Positions 41,179-49,298 of a stretch of DNA of 64,000 bases are shown here, in pieces. The notes beneath the pieces are model-generated. The model did no database searches and was not told where the DNA came from. It worked only from the letters and a program-made list of their open reading frames with translations. The position numbers and the translations under genes were made by a program. Origin of the DNA: an uncultured Ruminococcus sp. (lineage in GTDB: Bacteria; Bacillota; Clostridia; Oscillospirales; Ruminococcaceae); assembly GCA_910579955.1 (NCBI GenBank), contig CAJTWE010000006.1:1-64000 (forward strand), given 5' to 3'. Numbering within the stretch: position 1 is the first letter of the stretch; the number at the start of each line of letters is the position of its first letter.

Positions 41179-42469
41179 CGATCGCAGCAGCAATCATACG
41201 TGTTGCAGCCATCAGGTGTTCTATAGGATAGTGTTCGTCATGACCATGCATATTGTATTGATAATCAGGCATTTCTGCTCCGAATGCTACGCCGCCTTCT
41301 ATATCGTGTACATATGTGCCGCCGCCTATAGCTATGCATTCGCCCTTTTCACCTGTTTCTTCTTCGTAAACAGACAGCAGAGTTTGTACAAAGGGTGAAT
41401 CAGCAGGGGTTTTATGAGGTTCTGATGCAATAAGCACTTCTGTTTCAAATCCGCATTCGGAGAGCTTTTGTTTTATTTTTTCTAATAGCTTTTGCTTTGA
41501 AGTGCATACAGGGTAGCGCACATCGGCAGTACATGTTATAACGCCGTTTTCTACCGACATCATGCTTAAAACACAGGTGAGCTTGCCGGATTCGTTGTCT
41601 TCGGCGGTGATTTCTAAGCCCTCACCTCCAGTATATCCGTGTGGGAAAAGCTTAGACAGCGCTACAGCATCTTCGCAATCTTCGCATTTCTGACGCTCTG
41701 CAAGAACGCTTAAAAGACCTGTTATAGCATTATCGCCCAAATCAGGAGTGGAGGCATGAGCTGCAATTCCGGCATAGCATTCCATGCTACTATCTTTTAG
41801 AACAGCTTCGGCATAAGCAGGGACAGCGTTTGGTACAGTTCCTGCATTCATAGAAGAAATGCAGCCGTTGTACTTCTTTGTGAATCTGAACCTAAGCATG
41901 CCCTTTTCAATGTGAATAACAGGATAGCTGCCATCAGGTGTGAAAACCATTGGCGGCATTTTGTCTTTGGTCAAGTAATATTCTATATCTGAACTGCCGT
42001 TTTCTTCATCGCAGCCAAATAAAAAGCGCACGTTCTTTTTTAGAACTATACCTGCTTCTTTTATAGCGTTCATTGCGTAGAGTACAGCTACAGCAGGGCC
42101 TTTATTGTCTATAGAACCTCTTCCGTATATGCAGCCGTTACGAATAACCATTTTAAATGGGTCGGATGACCAGTTTTCAGGCGATGCAGGAACTACGTCC
42201 AGATGGCAGAGAACGCCAAGCTGAGGCTTTCCTAGGCTGTTGTCCCAATCTGCAACGCCTGCGTGGTATTCGTAATTTTTCGTTGCAAATCCCATATTTT
42301 CGGCAGCTTTAAGCATAATCTCCAGCGCTTCTGCGCACGGTTTGCCATAAGGATAAATGCCGCCTGACTTATTTTCTGCTACGCTTTTTACAGCGATAAG
42401 CTCGCTTAAAGTTTCAAGCATACGGGGCTTATTTTTTTCTATTATGTCATTTAGCTTTTGAGAATTCAT
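41153..42469 (-). CDS. M20 family dipeptidase (PepV/Sapep-like)
   Basis: The 438-residue zinc or manganese peptidase has CHLDVVP (first metal His and Asp), YGRGSIDNKGPAVAVLYA (bridging Asp), GCDEENGSSD (catalytic and metal Glu), TPDGSYPVIHIEKG and a C-terminal AIGGGTYVHDIEGGVAFGAE metal His. This pattern is typical of Sapep and PepV dipeptidases. It probably shares a transcript with the membrane-protein gene upstream (62-nt gap). Convergent overlap with trmO leaves no room for a dedicated terminator. Confidence 0.9.
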   Translation of the reverse strand: MNSQKLNDIIEKNKPRMLETLSELIAVKSVAENKSGGIYPYGKPCAEALEIMLKAAENMGFATKNYEYHAGVADWDNSLGKPQLGVLCHLDVVPASPENWSSDPFKMVIRNGCIYGRGSIDNKGPAVAVLYAMNAIKEAGIVLKKNVRFLFGCDEENGSSDIEYYLTKDKMPPMVFTPDGSYPVIHIEKGMLRFRFTKKYNGCISSMNAGTVPNAVPAYAEAVLKDSSMECYAGIAAHASTPDLGDNAITGLLSVLAERQKCEDCEDAVALSKLFPHGYTGGEGLEITAEDNESGKLTCVLSMMSVENGVITCTADVRYPVCTSKQKLLEKIKQKLSECGFETEVLIASEPHKTPADSPFVQTLLSVYEEETGEKGECIAIGGGTYVHDIEGGVAFGAEMPDYQYNMHGHDEHYPIEHLMAATRMIAAAIVKICGEEK

Positions 42470-42531
42470 ATTATCTATCTCCCTATTATTATTTTGATTA
42501 TTATTATTTTAATTAAAAACTACTGCAAATA

Positions 42532-43074
42532 TTAGTATTTCCCTGAAATTTTGGAACGAAATTTTTTAATATACATATCCTCAGCTATATCCATAAGATA
42601 ATCATAGCTAATAAACATCATATTTGCCGTACCAAGGAGTATTAGACCGCCATATTTACCCAGTTCTCCCATTTCATCCAGCATTTCTTTTGCACCGAAA
42701 ATAAAAACGGTTATAAAAAAGTAGCTGATGATACAAACATTAAAAAAGACCAGTTTTATTGCAAAGCTCATAATGCGTGGCTTTAATCTTAGAAGTGCAG
42801 GACGAACAAGAGGGTAATGTCCGAAAAACATGATGAATATGAGAGCAGCTTCTTTATTTGGTGTAATGAACAGAGACAGAACAGAAACGGCAAGGAACAT
42901 CAAAAAGCCCCAGCGTGTGTTTGTTTCTGTAGCCATAACAGTTACCAGAATACCGCAAATCATAGGCATTATGATATAGAATATCGGGAAAACTCCGGTA
43001 ATAAACTGGCACAGAAGGCACATTGACGCAAGAGTGCCGCCCAGTGCAATTTTATAGCTTAAAGAACGTTTCAT
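42532..43074 (-). CDS. Conserved multi-pass membrane protein
   Basis: A 180-residue protein with about five hydrophobic helices. The start (SYKIALGGTLASMCLLCQF) and small size recall ECF-transporter substrate-binding (S) components, but no S-component signature is certain. It has a sigma-A promoter and GGTGAAT before the ATG. The role is unknown. Confidence 0.55.
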   Translation of the reverse strand: MKRSLSYKIALGGTLASMCLLCQFITGVFPIFYIIMPMICGILVTVMATETNTRWGFLMFLAVSVLSLFITPNKEAALIFIMFFGHYPLVRPALLRLKPRIMSFAIKLVFFNVCIISYFFITVFIFGAKEMLDEMGELGKYGGLILLGTANMMFISYDYLMDIAEDMYIKKFRSKISGKY

Positions 43075-43114
43075 TTTAAAAATTCACCTTTATTTTATAA
43101 TAATTATTATAATT

Positions 43115-43143
43115 ATAATAACACATTCTACACTCTTAGTCAA
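43115..43143 (-). promoter_or_regulatory. Sigma-A promoter of the membrane protein/peptidase unit
   Basis: On the minus strand, TTGACT (43138-43143), a 17-nt spacer and TATTAT (43115-43120). Confidence 0.8.
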
Positions 43144-43190
43144 TCTTAATTTTGTGAAAACGGGGTGATAAAATTCCATTATTCTTGATA

Positions 43191-43230
43191 AAGCTTTACA
43201 AAGCTTTACAATGCTTTATAATGCTTGACA
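43191..43230 (+). repeat. Four 10-bp tandem repeats leading into the mscS promoter
   Basis: AAGCTTTACA, AAGCTTTACA, ATGCTTTATA and ATGCTTGACA are four consecutive 10-bp units; the last one contains the TTGACA -35 hexamer. Confidence 0.85.
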
Positions 43231-43253
43231 TTATCTTGAAAAAATATTATAAT
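43225..43253 (+). promoter_or_regulatory. Sigma-A promoter of mscS
   Basis: TTGACA (43225-43230), a 17-nt spacer and TATAAT (43248-43253). Confidence 0.88.
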
Positions 43254-43275
43254 AAATCTGTCAGGAGGTAATGCG

Positions 43276-44157
43276 ATGAGTGAAACAATAATAGAAAAAT
43301 CGGGAGAAGAGGGTATTTCCGAAGCCGTAGAAATGGCAAAGGAGGAGCTGTCCGAGGCTGCGTCTGTGCTGAGTAATATAGCAGTGCCCATAAAGGCGGC
43401 TATTCCCACTTTTATAATTGCTGTTATATGCGCAATCATAGGTTTTATAGCTATAAAAATACTTATGAGAATAATCGGTCACGCTCTTAACCGTTCTGAT
43501 ATGGACGGTATAGCGTCCGGCTTTATAAAAAGTGTAATAAAAATAGTTCTCTATGTGCTTCTTGCAGTAATACTTCTTTCATTGATTCATGTTCCAATGG
43601 ATTCCATAGTTGCAGTGATAATTTCCAGCAGCATGGCTGTTGCGCTTGCGCTTAAAGATAGCCTTGCAAACGTTGCAGGTGGATTTATAATATCCTTTGC
43701 AAAGCCGATAAAAGCAGGGGACGTTGTAGAGATAGAAGGCTCAAAGGGCAAGGTAGAATCTGTGGGCATGCTTTACACAAAGATAGTTACATACGATAAC
43801 GTGTCTGTATATATGCCGAACGGCAAGGTTTCATCAGCTAAAATAATAAACTATACAGATAAGGAAAAACGTCGTGTAGACATTCGCTTTTATATATCTT
43901 ATGAAAACAGTATTGACGAGGCACGCAGCATTATTTTGAATGCAGTATCATCTGTGCCGGAGGTTTTACATGACCCTGAATCTGTGGTGGATGTAGACGC
44001 TCACGGAGATAGCGCCATAGAGCTTGTTCTTAAAACGTGGACTGATACTGAAAATTACTGGAAGGTTTATTATTTTCTGCTTGAACAGGTGAAAAAAGAC
44101 TTTGACAGAAGCGGAATTTCCATCCCGTATCCTCAGCTTGATGTACATCAAAAGTAA
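43276..44157 (+). CDS. mscS: Small-conductance mechanosensitive channel (MscS family)
   Basis: The 293-residue protein has an N-terminal acidic segment, three transmembrane helices (about 40-65, 85-108, 115-145) with a Gly/Ala-rich pore helix (SSMAVALALKDSLANVAGGF), then the cytosolic beta domain (VVEIEGSKGKVESVGMLYTKIVTYDNVSVYMPNGKV) and the alpha/beta C-terminal domain (GISIPYPQLDVH). It releases osmolytes on hypoosmotic shock. AGGAGG lies 8 nt before the ATG. Confidence 0.94.
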   Translation: MSETIIEKSGEEGISEAVEMAKEELSEAASVLSNIAVPIKAAIPTFIIAVICAIIGFIAIKILMRIIGHALNRSDMDGIASGFIKSVIKIVLYVLLAVILLSLIHVPMDSIVAVIISSSMAVALALKDSLANVAGGFIISFAKPIKAGDVVEIEGSKGKVESVGMLYTKIVTYDNVSVYMPNGKVSSAKIINYTDKEKRRVDIRFYISYENSIDEARSIILNAVSSVPEVLHDPESVVDVDAHGDSAIELVLKTWTDTENYWKVYYFLLEQVKKDFDRSGISIPYPQLDVHQK

Positions 44158-44213
44158 GAAAAGGTAAGAAATGGAATTTTTGGTGAATGTTGTGTAAACA
44201 ATTAGAAATTCTA

Positions 44214-44242
44214 TTGACAAATGGGCTTCCGTTGAGTATAAT
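44214..44242 (+). promoter_or_regulatory. Orphan sigma-A promoter of a putative small RNA
   Basis: TTGACA (44214-44219), a 17-nt spacer and TATAAT (44237-44242), with a terminator about 80 nt downstream and no ORF between. Confidence 0.85.
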
Positions 44243-44248
44243 ATAAGT

Positions 44249-44328
44249 ATCCTTTCTTAAAAATTTTTTCATAAAAATCCCCTTACTAAAGCGCACATTG
44301 GTCCCTTCCAATGTGCGCTTTACTTTTA
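44249..44328 (+). ncRNA. Putative C-rich small RNA
   Basis: The predicted RNA of about 80 nt has an A/T-rich 5' half carrying TCCTTTCTT and ATCCCCTTA. It ends in a perfect 14-bp terminator stem AAAGCGCACATTGG/CCAATGTGCGCTTT (44288-44301 with 44308-44321) whose loop is TCCCTT. The three unpaired CU-rich motifs resemble the target-binding sites of Firmicutes regulatory RNAs that pair with Shine-Dalgarno sequences. Confidence 0.6.
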
Positions 44329-44354
44329 TATTTAAATATGCAAGAAAATAATAT

Positions 44355-44391
44355 ACAAAAGGAGCTGAACACGCAGTACAGCTCCTTTTTT
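44355..44391 (-). terminator. Terminator of the dockerin-protein gene (bidirectional hairpin)
   Basis: AAAAGGAGCTG (44357-44367) pairs with CAGCTCCTTTT (44379-44389), with T-runs available on both strands. Confidence 0.8.
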
Positions 44392-44419
44392 GCTTTATAT
44401 AAGCTTTATGTAACGCTTG

Positions 44420-45937
44420 TTACTTGATATACTTATCCCATGAAATATGATTGCCAGCCATGCTGTTTGCATAATAACCTAGAATTGCTGTTGCATCATT
44501 TATATCAAGTGTTCCGCCGATATTCATAACCTGAGATTCAGTATCAATATCGCCTAGGAAGAATGAAAGTGTATTTTTAAATCCGGTTTCATCAACAGGA
44601 AGCTGCGGTTTAAGTCCAGCCATTTCTTCGGCGTAGTATTTTAAAACGTCTGTAGAGTCTGAAATGTCAACCTGACCATCAAGGTTTACATCGCCTTTTT
44701 TGCCGATGAGCGCTTTGAGACTAAACTCACTGTCTTTATATGTGAGTCTTGTATCTCCGCAGTACAATGGAATGTCGCTAATGAAATAATCGTCTGACGC
44801 AATTATTTCACTAGGAGATGTAGCCGCATTAACAGCGCCTGTAACGTCCTTTGAGCCTTCAACAGTGCCGTCAGAATAAGAAACATCGCATATGTAGTCA
44901 AAGCGTGTAGAAGGACCTGTAATTATCTTTGTGTCCTCAGCAAAATAGCAAGCATACATAGGCATGGAATCACTGGCAGACATATCAGCCTTTTCAACGC
45001 CTACAGCTATAGCAGCAGGCTGATATTTCATGGAAAAATGCGTTGAAACATCATTGATACTTGCAGAAATATCGCAGATATTCTCGTTCGGGCTAATGTT
45101 GTAGATACCGCAGGGAGTGCCTTTTTTTAAGTATGCATCTGTCTGTATAAACGGAAAGTCGTTTGAGTTTCCGAAGAATGAAGATGGAGAAAGCAGGTTA
45201 GCCGACCAGCTGTATCTATTATTGACATCTGGAATATAGTCGCCTATATTTAAAAGTTCGGGCTGATAATAGGATATAACACCGGTAGCCAAAGCTACAT
45301 CATAGTGGTCGGAATACACATCTGCAAAGTAAAATGAATAGCTTGCAGAACCGTCTTCATTTATAGTAAGAGGGCAAACTACTTCGTGAGAAAGCTTATC
45401 ATTAGGACGTTCACCGTTTTCATCTATGTAAAGTTTTCCCGGTATGCTTAGCGTAACAGTGTCATTACCGCTGTATTTTATGAAGTTTCCTGCAACTGGG
45501 TCTAAGCAGTAATCACGTGTGCTACAAAGAAATGCATTTGCAGTGTAAACGTTATCGCTCAGCTTTCCGAAGCAAAATGGCTTATATGCTGTTGTAAAGC
45601 TTTCTCCCAGACAGTTATAAGTTCCTTCTGTATAGGTTTTATTTGGGTTTATTATGTTTCTCATGTATATCTGAGGGTCAGAAGTAATAGCTGCCTGCAT
45701 GCCGTTTATTTTGAGATTGTCATGTATGCGGCCTCTTATGTATCCAGTAACATTTACATAGGCATTTCCGGAAGCAGCTTCTTCGGCAGAAACAGCGTAT
45801 TTGTCAAGATATACACTGCCTGTGTATATGCTGCTTTCCTCTGCGCTGGCTGAAATGGACGTTGCAGTCATTGCGGTCATAGTAGTTATAAGTGAAAGAG
45901 CAGCGCATATTGAAACTATACTTTTAGATTTTTTCAT
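44420..45937 (-). CDS. Secreted dockerin-containing protein of unknown function
   Basis: The 505-residue protein has a signal peptide (about 1-32, ending near ASA), a large unrecognised Tyr/Ser/Asp-rich domain (about 33-400) and a C-terminal dockerin-like region (about 405-500). The first repeat GDVNLDGQVDISDSTDVLKYY is a good F-hand. The second, LDINDATAILGYYANSM, is separated from the first by an unusually long insert of about 45 residues containing FFLGDIDTES. It would bind a scaffoldin cohesin on the cell surface. The N-terminal domain could be cohesin-linked carbohydrate-binding or structural; no catalytic motif was recognised. Confidence 0.75.
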   Translation of the reverse strand: MKKSKSIVSICAALSLITTMTAMTATSISASAEESSIYTGSVYLDKYAVSAEEAASGNAYVNVTGYIRGRIHDNLKINGMQAAITSDPQIYMRNIINPNKTYTEGTYNCLGESFTTAYKPFCFGKLSDNVYTANAFLCSTRDYCLDPVAGNFIKYSGNDTVTLSIPGKLYIDENGERPNDKLSHEVVCPLTINEDGSASYSFYFADVYSDHYDVALATGVISYYQPELLNIGDYIPDVNNRYSWSANLLSPSSFFGNSNDFPFIQTDAYLKKGTPCGIYNISPNENICDISASINDVSTHFSMKYQPAAIAVGVEKADMSASDSMPMYACYFAEDTKIITGPSTRFDYICDVSYSDGTVEGSKDVTGAVNAATSPSEIIASDDYFISDIPLYCGDTRLTYKDSEFSLKALIGKKGDVNLDGQVDISDSTDVLKYYAEEMAGLKPQLPVDETGFKNTLSFFLGDIDTESQVMNIGGTLDINDATAILGYYANSMAGNHISWDKYIK

Positions 45938-46004
45938 AATAATCTCCTTTAAATTGAATTATATGTGGCAGACACCGCTTAAATTGCTTGGCATTACCAA
46001 ATAT

Positions 46005-46033
46005 ATTATAACAGATTCCAAAAAACAAATCAA
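46005..46033 (-). promoter_or_regulatory. Sigma-A promoter of the dockerin-protein gene
   Basis: On the minus strand, TTGATT (46028-46033), a 17-nt spacer and TATAAT (46005-46010). A small hairpin (AGATT-TTACC/GGTAATAATCT, about 46052-46078) lies upstream. The rest of 46034-46190 holds nothing clear. Confidence 0.8.
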
Positions 46034-46206
46034 CTTTTTTCACATAGTTTTCAGATTTTACCAGTTCGGTAATAATCTCGACAAAATTATGGACGAACGG
46101 CAAAAAGAAGCTAAAAGCCGTGTGCGTTCGCTCTTCCGCTTTAGGAATATATATGTTATGCTTTAGTTAATATATATCTGCAAAATGCAGGAAAGGAGTA
46201 TATTTT

Positions 46207-46524
46207 ATGATAGCATTAAAAAAACAGGCGCAGAAGCAGGAACGCAGGATGATCTATATGGAAGTATACGGTGTAAACAGAATCATCTATCGTGTGACTA
46301 TCGGAACAGCAAAACGCAGAGGCAAGGAGGTATCGATTTACGGTGTATCGCTTGAGGATATGCGAACAGGGAGGCGTGAAAACCTTGAAAATTTTTCCGA
46401 GGACATTGAGAGTACACTTAAATTTGCCAATGATCTTATACATAAACGTGTAAGCCCTGACCGCCTTTACAACGAAGCTCTAAGGCATCTTAGATTTAGT
46501 CCGGACTATATGATGCCAATGTAA
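46207..46524 (+). CDS. Small conserved protein, DUF6514-like
   Basis: The 105-residue protein has a basic N-terminus, a beta-hairpin region (YGVNRIIYRVTIG, VSIYGVSLED) and an acidic C-terminal helix region (SEDIESTLKFANDLIHKRVSPDRL). This spacing resembles the DUF6514 family of Clostridia, but the match is from memory and uncertain. AAAGGAG precedes the ATG. The function is unknown. Confidence 0.6.
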   Translation: MIALKKQAQKQERRMIYMEVYGVNRIIYRVTIGTAKRRGKEVSIYGVSLEDMRTGRRENLENFSEDIESTLKFANDLIHKRVSPDRLYNEALRHLRFSPDYMMPM

Positions 46525-46567
46525 AATCTAAAGCGGGCAGGGAAAAATAAAAAAATGAAAAAAGCTC

Positions 46568-46596
46568 TTGCTATTTGATATGAAATGTAGTATAAT
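46568..46596 (+). promoter_or_regulatory. Sigma-A promoter of glyA
   Basis: TTGCTA (46568-46573), a 17-nt spacer and TATAAT (46591-46596), 40 nt before the ATG. Confidence 0.82.
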
Positions 46597-46636
46597 GAAA
46601 GTGTTAGTTTATATTTTGAAAAAGGAGATTACATTT

Positions 46637-47890
46637 ATGTATCAGGATATGATGGATAGCATTGGCTTTGTTGGTCAGTATGACGCAGAAGTTAGTGCAG
46701 CAATGCAGCAGGAGCTTGCAAGACAGAAGAGAAATCTCGAGCTTATTGCCAGCGAGAATATCGTTTCTCCGGCAGTTATGGCTGCTATGGGAAGCGCTCT
46801 TACAAATAAGTATGCAGAGGGTCTGCCTCACAAGCGTTACTATGGCGGTTGTGAGTATGTAGACGTTGTAGAGGAAATCGCTATTGAACGTGCAAAGCAG
46901 CTTTTTGGAGCAAAATATGCAAATGTTCAGCCGCATTCAGGTGCTCAGGCTAATACAGCAGTTTATTTTGCACTGCTCCAGCCGGGTGATACAGTTCTCG
47001 GTATGAGCCTTGCTCACGGTGGACACCTTACACACGGCAGCCCGGTAAACATTTCCGGTAAATACTTTAACTTTGTTTCATATGGTCTCGGCGATGACGA
47101 GGTAATTGATTATGACAAGGTTCAGGCTCTCGCAGATGAACATAAGCCTAAGCTTATCGTAGCAGGTGCAAGCGCATATCCAAGAGTTATTGATTTTGAG
47201 AGACTTTCTGCAATTGCAAAGTCTGTAGGTGCATATCTCATGGTTGATATGGCTCACATTGCAGGTCTTGTTGCAGGCGGTATGCATCCGTCACCAGTGC
47301 CATATGCAGATGTTACAACAACTACAACTCATAAAACACTTCGTGGTCCAAGAGGTGGTCTGATTCTTTGCAATGACGAAGAGATCGCAAAGCAGATCAA
47401 TAAAGCCGTATTCCCGGGTACACAGGGTGGCCCTCTTATGCACGTTATCGCTGCAAAGGCTGTATGCTTCGGTGAAGCACTTAAGCCGTCTTTCAAGGAG
47501 TATGCAGCAAACGTTGTAAAGAATGCACAGGCTTTAGCAGAGGGTCTTGTAAAGCGTGGATTCAACCTCGTTTCAGGCGGTACAGACAATCATCTGATGC
47601 TTGTTGACCTCAGACCTTTCTCCATTACAGGCAAGGAGCTTGAACGCAGACTTGACGATGTTTACATCACAGTAAATAAAAATGCTATTCCTAATGACCC
47701 TGAGAAGCCTTTTGTAACATCTGGTATCAGAGTAGGTACACCGGCTGTAACAAGCAGAGGACTTGGCGTAGCAGAAATGGATAAGATCGCAGAATTCATG
47801 TATCTTACAGCAACAGATTATGAAAATAGTGCAGATGCTGTACGTGCAGGTGTAACAGAAATTTGCAAGGAATATCCGCTGTACGAATAA
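46637..47890 (+). CDS. glyA: Serine hydroxymethyltransferase
   Basis: The 417-residue PLP enzyme interconverts serine and glycine with tetrahydrofolate. Motifs are LELIASENIVSPAV, NKYAEGLPHKRYYGGCE, NVQPHSGAQAN, LMVDMAHIAGLVAGG and the PLP-lysine segment TTTTHKTLRGPRGG. The C-terminal TSGIRVGTPAVTSRG is intact. ATG 46637 has AAAGGAG at 9 nt; the in-frame ATG at 46568 overlaps the promoter. Confidence 0.97.
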   Translation: MYQDMMDSIGFVGQYDAEVSAAMQQELARQKRNLELIASENIVSPAVMAAMGSALTNKYAEGLPHKRYYGGCEYVDVVEEIAIERAKQLFGAKYANVQPHSGAQANTAVYFALLQPGDTVLGMSLAHGGHLTHGSPVNISGKYFNFVSYGLGDDEVIDYDKVQALADEHKPKLIVAGASAYPRVIDFERLSAIAKSVGAYLMVDMAHIAGLVAGGMHPSPVPYADVTTTTTHKTLRGPRGGLILCNDEEIAKQINKAVFPGTQGGPLMHVIAAKAVCFGEALKPSFKEYAANVVKNAQALAEGLVKRGFNLVSGGTDNHLMLVDLRPFSITGKELERRLDDVYITVNKNAIPNDPEKPFVTSGIRVGTPAVTSRGLGVAEMDKIAEFMYLTATDYENSADAVRAGVTEICKEYPLYE

Positions 47891-47934
47891 AATGTTTTTA
47901 TATTTTATATAAATAATTTATTTAAAAATTAAAA

Positions 47935-47962
47935 GGCGAGCTGGTGACAGCTCGTTTTTTAA
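47935..47962 (+). terminator. Terminator of glyA
   Basis: CGAGCTG (47937-47943) pairs with CAGCTCG (47948-47954), loop GTGA, followed by six T. Confidence 0.88.
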
Positions 47963-47988
47963 TAATATATAACAGAGGTGAATGAGCT

Positions 47989-49251
47989 ATGGAAAAGCCG
48001 CTTGCAGACCTTATAAGACCATCAAGTCTTGATGATGTAGTTGGACAAAGTCATCTTCTTGACGAGGGAAAACCACTGCGCAGAATAATAGATAGCGGAC
48101 ATATTCCTAATCTTATCTTTTATGGGCCATCCGGTATAGGAAAGACAACGGTTGCACGAATAATTGCAGAAAAGACCTCCATGACACTGCATAAACTAAA
48201 CGGAACATCTGCCTCAACAGCAGATATACGTGATGTTGTAGCTCAGATAGGAACATTTGCAGGTATGAACGGCATACTGCTTTATCTGGACGAAATTCAA
48301 TATCTCAATAAAAAGCAGCAGCAGAGTCTCCTTGAATATATAGAAAACGGGCAGATAACACTAATTGCTTCAACTACGGAGAATCCTTATTTTGCGGTAT
48401 ATAATGCGCTTATAAGCCGAAGTACAGTATTTGAATTCAAGCCTGTTCCGCCTGAAGAGCTGGAACGTGCAGTGGAAAGAGCGTTCAGGTGTATGCAAGA
48501 GCAATTGGGCGTTCAATTGAATGTTGAGGACGGCGTATGCAAATATATAGCTCGTGGAAGCGGTGGCGATGTAAGAAAGGCGCTTAATACGGTAGAGCTG
48601 AGTTCATTAGCGGCACAGCCCTGTGAAAATGGTGCTGTTGTAACTATGGACACAGCAGTATCTCTTACTCAGAGAAGCAATATGCGATACGACCGTGACA
48701 ATGACCAGCATTATGATTTGCTGTCAGCTCTGCAAAAATCTATAAGGGGTTCTGATGAAAATGCAGCGCTTCATTATGCAGCAAGACTTATAAAAGCAGG
48801 AGACCTGCTTTCTCTGTGCAGACGACTTCTTGTAATAGCAAGTGAAGACGTAGGTCTTGCATACCCTCAGGCAATTGTTGTTACTAAATCATGTGTAGAC
48901 AGTGCGTTGCAGCTGGGACTTCCCGAGGCAAGGATACCCATTGCGGAGGCTATAATTTTGCTTGCAACTGCGCCAAAATCAAACAGTGCCTATCTTGCAA
49001 TGGATGCGGCTTTGGCAGATGTAGATAAATATGGTGCGCTTGATTTTCCGAGACATTTGCAGAATAAGCATTTCGATGGTGAAGACGCAGCGGTAAAAGG
49101 TCAGCATTATTTGTACCCTCATGACTATCCCAATCACTATGTAAAACAGCAGTATCTTCCGGATGATATTAAAGACAAGGTTTATTATGAGTTCGGACAA
49201 AATAAGCAGGAGCAGGCAGCTGCTGTGTATCGGAGGAAAATACTTGAATAA
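47989..49251 (+). CDS. rarA: Replication-associated AAA+ ATPase RarA (MgsA)
   Basis: The 420-residue AAA+ protein has Walker A FYGPSGIGKTTVARII (about 42-57) and Walker B LLYLDEIQYLNKKQQQ (about 96-111). Sensor 1 lies in LIASTTENPYFAVYNALISR, and the C-terminal MgsA tetramerisation domain includes VASEDVGLAYPQ-like and PKSNSAYLAMDAAL segments. It acts at stalled replication forks. GAGGTGA precedes the ATG. A strong terminator follows. Confidence 0.95.
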   Translation: MEKPLADLIRPSSLDDVVGQSHLLDEGKPLRRIIDSGHIPNLIFYGPSGIGKTTVARIIAEKTSMTLHKLNGTSASTADIRDVVAQIGTFAGMNGILLYLDEIQYLNKKQQQSLLEYIENGQITLIASTTENPYFAVYNALISRSTVFEFKPVPPEELERAVERAFRCMQEQLGVQLNVEDGVCKYIARGSGGDVRKALNTVELSSLAAQPCENGAVVTMDTAVSLTQRSNMRYDRDNDQHYDLLSALQKSIRGSDENAALHYAARLIKAGDLLSLCRRLLVIASEDVGLAYPQAIVVTKSCVDSALQLGLPEARIPIAEAIILLATAPKSNSAYLAMDAALADVDKYGALDFPRHLQNKHFDGEDAAVKGQHYLYPHDYPNHYVKQQYLPDDIKDKVYYEFGQNKQEQAAAVYRRKILE

Positions 49252-49254
49252 AAC

Positions 49255-49294
49255 AAAAAAAGCTGTCACGAAAAATAAACGTGACAGCTCTGTT
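49255..49294. terminator. Bidirectional terminator between rarA and the DAHP synthase gene
   Basis: AGCTGTCACG (49261-49270) pairs perfectly with CGTGACAGCT (49280-49289), with A-rich and T-rich flanks. Confidence 0.87.
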
Positions 49295-49298
49295 TTAA

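Noticed and set aside
45801..46166. Plus-strand ORF of 121 residues running over the start of the dockerin gene
   Set aside because: The first half is antisense to a signal peptide and the second half crosses the dockerin promoter; there is no RBS.
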